NCBI GenBank assembly: GCA_002714015.1 | Contig: PAWF01000034.1 | Span: 34,502 to 42,636, forward strand | DNA: 8,135 nt | Direction: 5' to 3' | From: Gammaproteobacteria bacterium | GTDB lineage: Bacteria; Pseudomonadota; Alphaproteobacteria; UBA828 | Shown here: positions 6,169 through 8,135 of the stretch, piece after piece | How positions within the stretch are numbered: position 1 is the first letter of the stretch | How the letters are laid out: every line of letters begins with the position of its first letter | The notes under the pieces: generated by a model | What the model was told of the DNA's origin: nothing | The model's input: the letters and a program-made list of their open reading frames with translations, nothing else | The model's database searches: none | Program-made: the position numbers and the translations under genes

Positions 6169-8135
6169 ATGATAAAAAAGTTACATTCATTATTAGAACC
6201 AAAATCTATAGCTATTGTAGGTGCAAGTCTTAATCCTCAAAAGCCAGGTGGAAGAGCTATAAACTATCTTTTAGAATATGGTTTTCCGGGAAAAATTATT
6301 CCTATTAATCCTAATAGAAATGAAATCGCTGGTCTGCCTTGTATTAAAGATATAAGTGATATTGAAAAAGTACCAGATCTAGTAATTATAGCTGTAGCAG
6401 CAACTGAAGTAGCTAAAACTTTACAAAAATGCCTAGATTTAGAAGTTCCAGCTGTAAATATATACTCAAGTGGGTTTGCAGAAGTAGGGTTATCTGGGGC
6501 TCAAATGCAAGATGAGTTATTATCGCAAATAAAATCTAGTGATACACTTGTTTGTGGTCCAAATAGTCAAGGTGTTGCAAACTTTCATCATCCGATGGTT
6601 GCTTATTTTAGTTCTGAATTAGGTTTAGAGGAAAGACCAGCCGGTCCAATAGGATTTGTAGGACATAGCGGAGTTATGGGTGGTATAGTAGCACGTGAGT
6701 GTATTGATAGAGGAATTGGAATAGGATATCTGGTAAGCTTAGGAAATGAGATAGATGTATCTTTATCAGACGTGATCTCTCACATGTCTATGAATACAAA
6801 TATTTCTGCAATAGGCGCATATGTTGAAACTGTGAGAGACCCACTCAGCTTAAAAGATGCTATTTATTTTGCCCAATCTCGTAATGTTACAGTTGTTATT
6901 CTTAAGGGCGGTAAGAATGAAGTTGCTAGCAAAGCTGCAGCATCACATACTGCTGCAATGGTCGGTGACTGGGAGACCCATGTATCAGCGTTGCGTCAAT
7001 GGGGTGCCGTAGTAGTAGATAATATGGAAGAGTTAATTGACTCTATTGAATTATTTGGACTTTGTAAGAATTTACCAAATGGTTCAAAGGTTGGAGTATT
7101 GACAAATTCTGGTGGTATAGGTGTTTTATGTGCCGACGCACTAGTATCCTCTGGACTTGAGATTGCCGAATTCTCTAGTGAGACTGAGGAAGCAATATTA
7201 GAAACGTTACCGCCATTTGCCTCACCAAAAAACCCAATTGATGTAACTTTACAATGGCTGACGCAACCAGAACAAATTCGTAAACAATTAGAGTTGCTTG
7301 CTGCGGATCCGAATGTAGATATTATAATGCCATTTCCTGGAGTAATTCGCCAGCATGCTAATATACTGAAATCTGAGATCATCACTGCCTCGAGAAAACT
7401 AAATAAGCCGATTATATGTGGATGGTTTGGCGGAGATGATGCAGATAGAGTTTCACTAAGAGAAGCTGGCATCTCCGTATACGATAGCCCTACTAGGGCA
7501 TCACGAATGGCTGCAATGCTTACAAATATTGAGAAAAAAAACTATAGTGAAAATTTTTACCAGTCTAAAATTCAAATAATGAAGATCAAAGAATTTATAG
7601 AGGGGAAAAAAGGCCAGCTTTCAGAATTCCATTCAAAGCAAATTTTGGAAAAAGTTGGAGTTCCTATGACATCTTATGGTCATGCTATTAATAAAAATGA
7701 AGTAGTTGAGTTGGGTCAAAAGATTGGTTTCCCTGTAGTACTTAAAATTTCATCTAAGGATATACTCCATAAAACGGATGTCTCTGGTGTTACACTTGGC
7801 ATTAGTTCTACGATAGAGTTAGAAAATGAATATGAATTAATGCTCAAGAATGTTAGTGAAAAAATACCGGGAGTTAATATTGAAGGTTTTTTTGTAGAAA
7901 AAATGCTTTCACCCGGTGTCGAGGTAATTATAGGAATGAAACGTGATGAAAATTTTGGTCCTGTAATTGCTTTAGGCTCAGGTGGAATATTGGTTGAAGT
8001 TCTTAATGACAAAGCACTTTTAATACCGCCATTCTCAAGAGATGATGTTACAAGGTGTATAAATAAACTCCATTTAAACAAACTGCTTTCAGGTTTTAGA
8101 GGTCAGAAGACTCTAAATAAAGAATGTCTTGTTGA
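6169..8135 (+). CDS. ADP-forming acyl-CoA synthetase (single-chain alpha-beta fusion), C-terminus cut by window edge
   Basis: The frame is open from ATG 6169 to the right edge: 655 complete codons of a family usually near 700. It is a nucleoside-diphosphate-forming acyl-CoA synthetase (acetate-CoA ligase family), joining an acid to CoA with ATP through a phospho-enzyme. Domain order: CoA-binding Rossmann domain (IVGAS at 16-20, IPINPN, GPNSQG near 130); succinyl-CoA-ligase-like domain with phosphorylated His H260 in SHTAAMVGD, where SHTGA is more usual; a second CoA-ligase domain beginning near TNSGGIGVL; then an ATP-grasp domain from about residue 480 with VLKISS (K526), LHKTD (534-537), GVEVIIGMKRD (from 583) and LGSGG (602-606). 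The start fits the family N-terminus (SLLEPKSIAIVGAS) and follows the Rid stop by 19 bp, with only weak purine bases (GAAAG) upstream. Context suggests it activates the acid produced by this cassette; the acid is unknown. Confidence 0.93.
   Translation, partial: MIKKLHSLLEPKSIAIVGASLNPQKPGGRAINYLLEYGFPGKIIPINPNRNEIAGLPCIKDISDIEKVPDLVIIAVAATEVAKTLQKCLDLEVPAVNIYSSGFAEVGLSGAQMQDELLSQIKSSDTLVCGPNSQGVANFHHPMVAYFSSELGLEERPAGPIGFVGHSGVMGGIVARECIDRGIGIGYLVSLGNEIDVSLSDVISHMSMNTNISAIGAYVETVRDPLSLKDAIYFAQSRNVTVVILKGGKNEVASKAAASHTAAMVGDWETHVSALRQWGAVVVDNMEELIDSIELFGLCKNLPNGSKVGVLTNSGGIGVLCADALVSSGLEIAEFSSETEEAILETLPPFASPKNPIDVTLQWLTQPEQIRKQLELLAADPNVDIIMPFPGVIRQHANILKSEIITASRKLNKPIICGWFGGDDADRVSLREAGISVYDSPTRASRMAAMLTNIEKKNYSENFYQSKIQIMKIKEFIEGKKGQLSEFHSKQILEKVGVPMTSYGHAINKNEVVELGQKIGFPVVLKISSKDILHKTDVSGVTLGISSTIELENEYELMLKNVSEKIPGVNIEGFFVEKMLSPGVEVIIGMKRDENFGPVIALGSGGILVEVLNDKALLIPPFSRDDVTRCINKLHLNKLLSGFRGQKTLNKECLV

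Noticed and set aside
6996..8081. Minus-strand open frames at 6996-7472 and 7716-8081
   Set aside because: They lie antisense within the well-supported acyl-CoA synthetase and show no recognisable domain; their Ser/Pro/Thr-rich composition is typical of reverse-strand shadows.

Overview
The window comes from an AT-rich bacterium (roughly 35-40% GC by eye) that uses the standard bacterial code. Genes are tightly packed, gaps between them are 2-83 bp, and AT-ending codons predominate. No RNA gene, transposase, CRISPR array, integrase or phage gene is visible. The style suits a streamlined, free-living heterotroph such as a marine proteobacterium, but nothing here fixes the taxon.

Left part (2-4913, + strand): a four-gene operon whose first gene is cut by the window edge. 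It encodes the A and B subunits of a hydantoinase/oxoprolinase/ketone-carboxylase type ATP-dependent enzyme. Next come a 90-residue four-cysteine protein resembling the C-terminal half of acetone carboxylase gamma subunits, and a cysteine hydrolase of the isochorismatase fold resembling ureidoacrylate/N-carbamoylsarcosine amidohydrolases. Spacings are 8, 2 and 9 bp, so the genes are probably co-transcribed and translationally coupled. Their promoter lies outside the window.

Middle (4933-5682, - strand): an NAD-type short-chain dehydrogenase that converges on the first operon with only 19 bp between stop codons. It diverges from the right-hand genes across an 83-bp control region. That region carries an 8-bp inverted repeat at its two ends and a central CGGT-GAT-ACCG palindrome resembling a FadR-type GntR operator.

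Right part (5766-8135, + strand): a Rid-family imine/enamine deaminase homologue followed 19 bp later by a long single-chain ADP-forming acyl-CoA synthetase, cut by the right edge after 655 codons.

Together the genes look like a catabolic cassette for a small carbonyl or cyclic ureide compound. Two readings compete. (1) An ATP-dependent ring opening by HyuAB followed by decarbamoylation by the cysteine hydrolase, as in the N-methylhydantoin to N-carbamoylsarcosine to sarcosine route, with Rid removing a reactive imine. (2) An ATP-dependent ketone carboxylase (A, B and gamma-like subunits) whose keto-acid product is activated by the CoA synthetase and handled by the dehydrogenase. The gamma-like gene and several HyuA motif changes favour reading 2; the cysteine hydrolase and Rid protein favour reading 1. 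The sequence alone does not settle the substrate.
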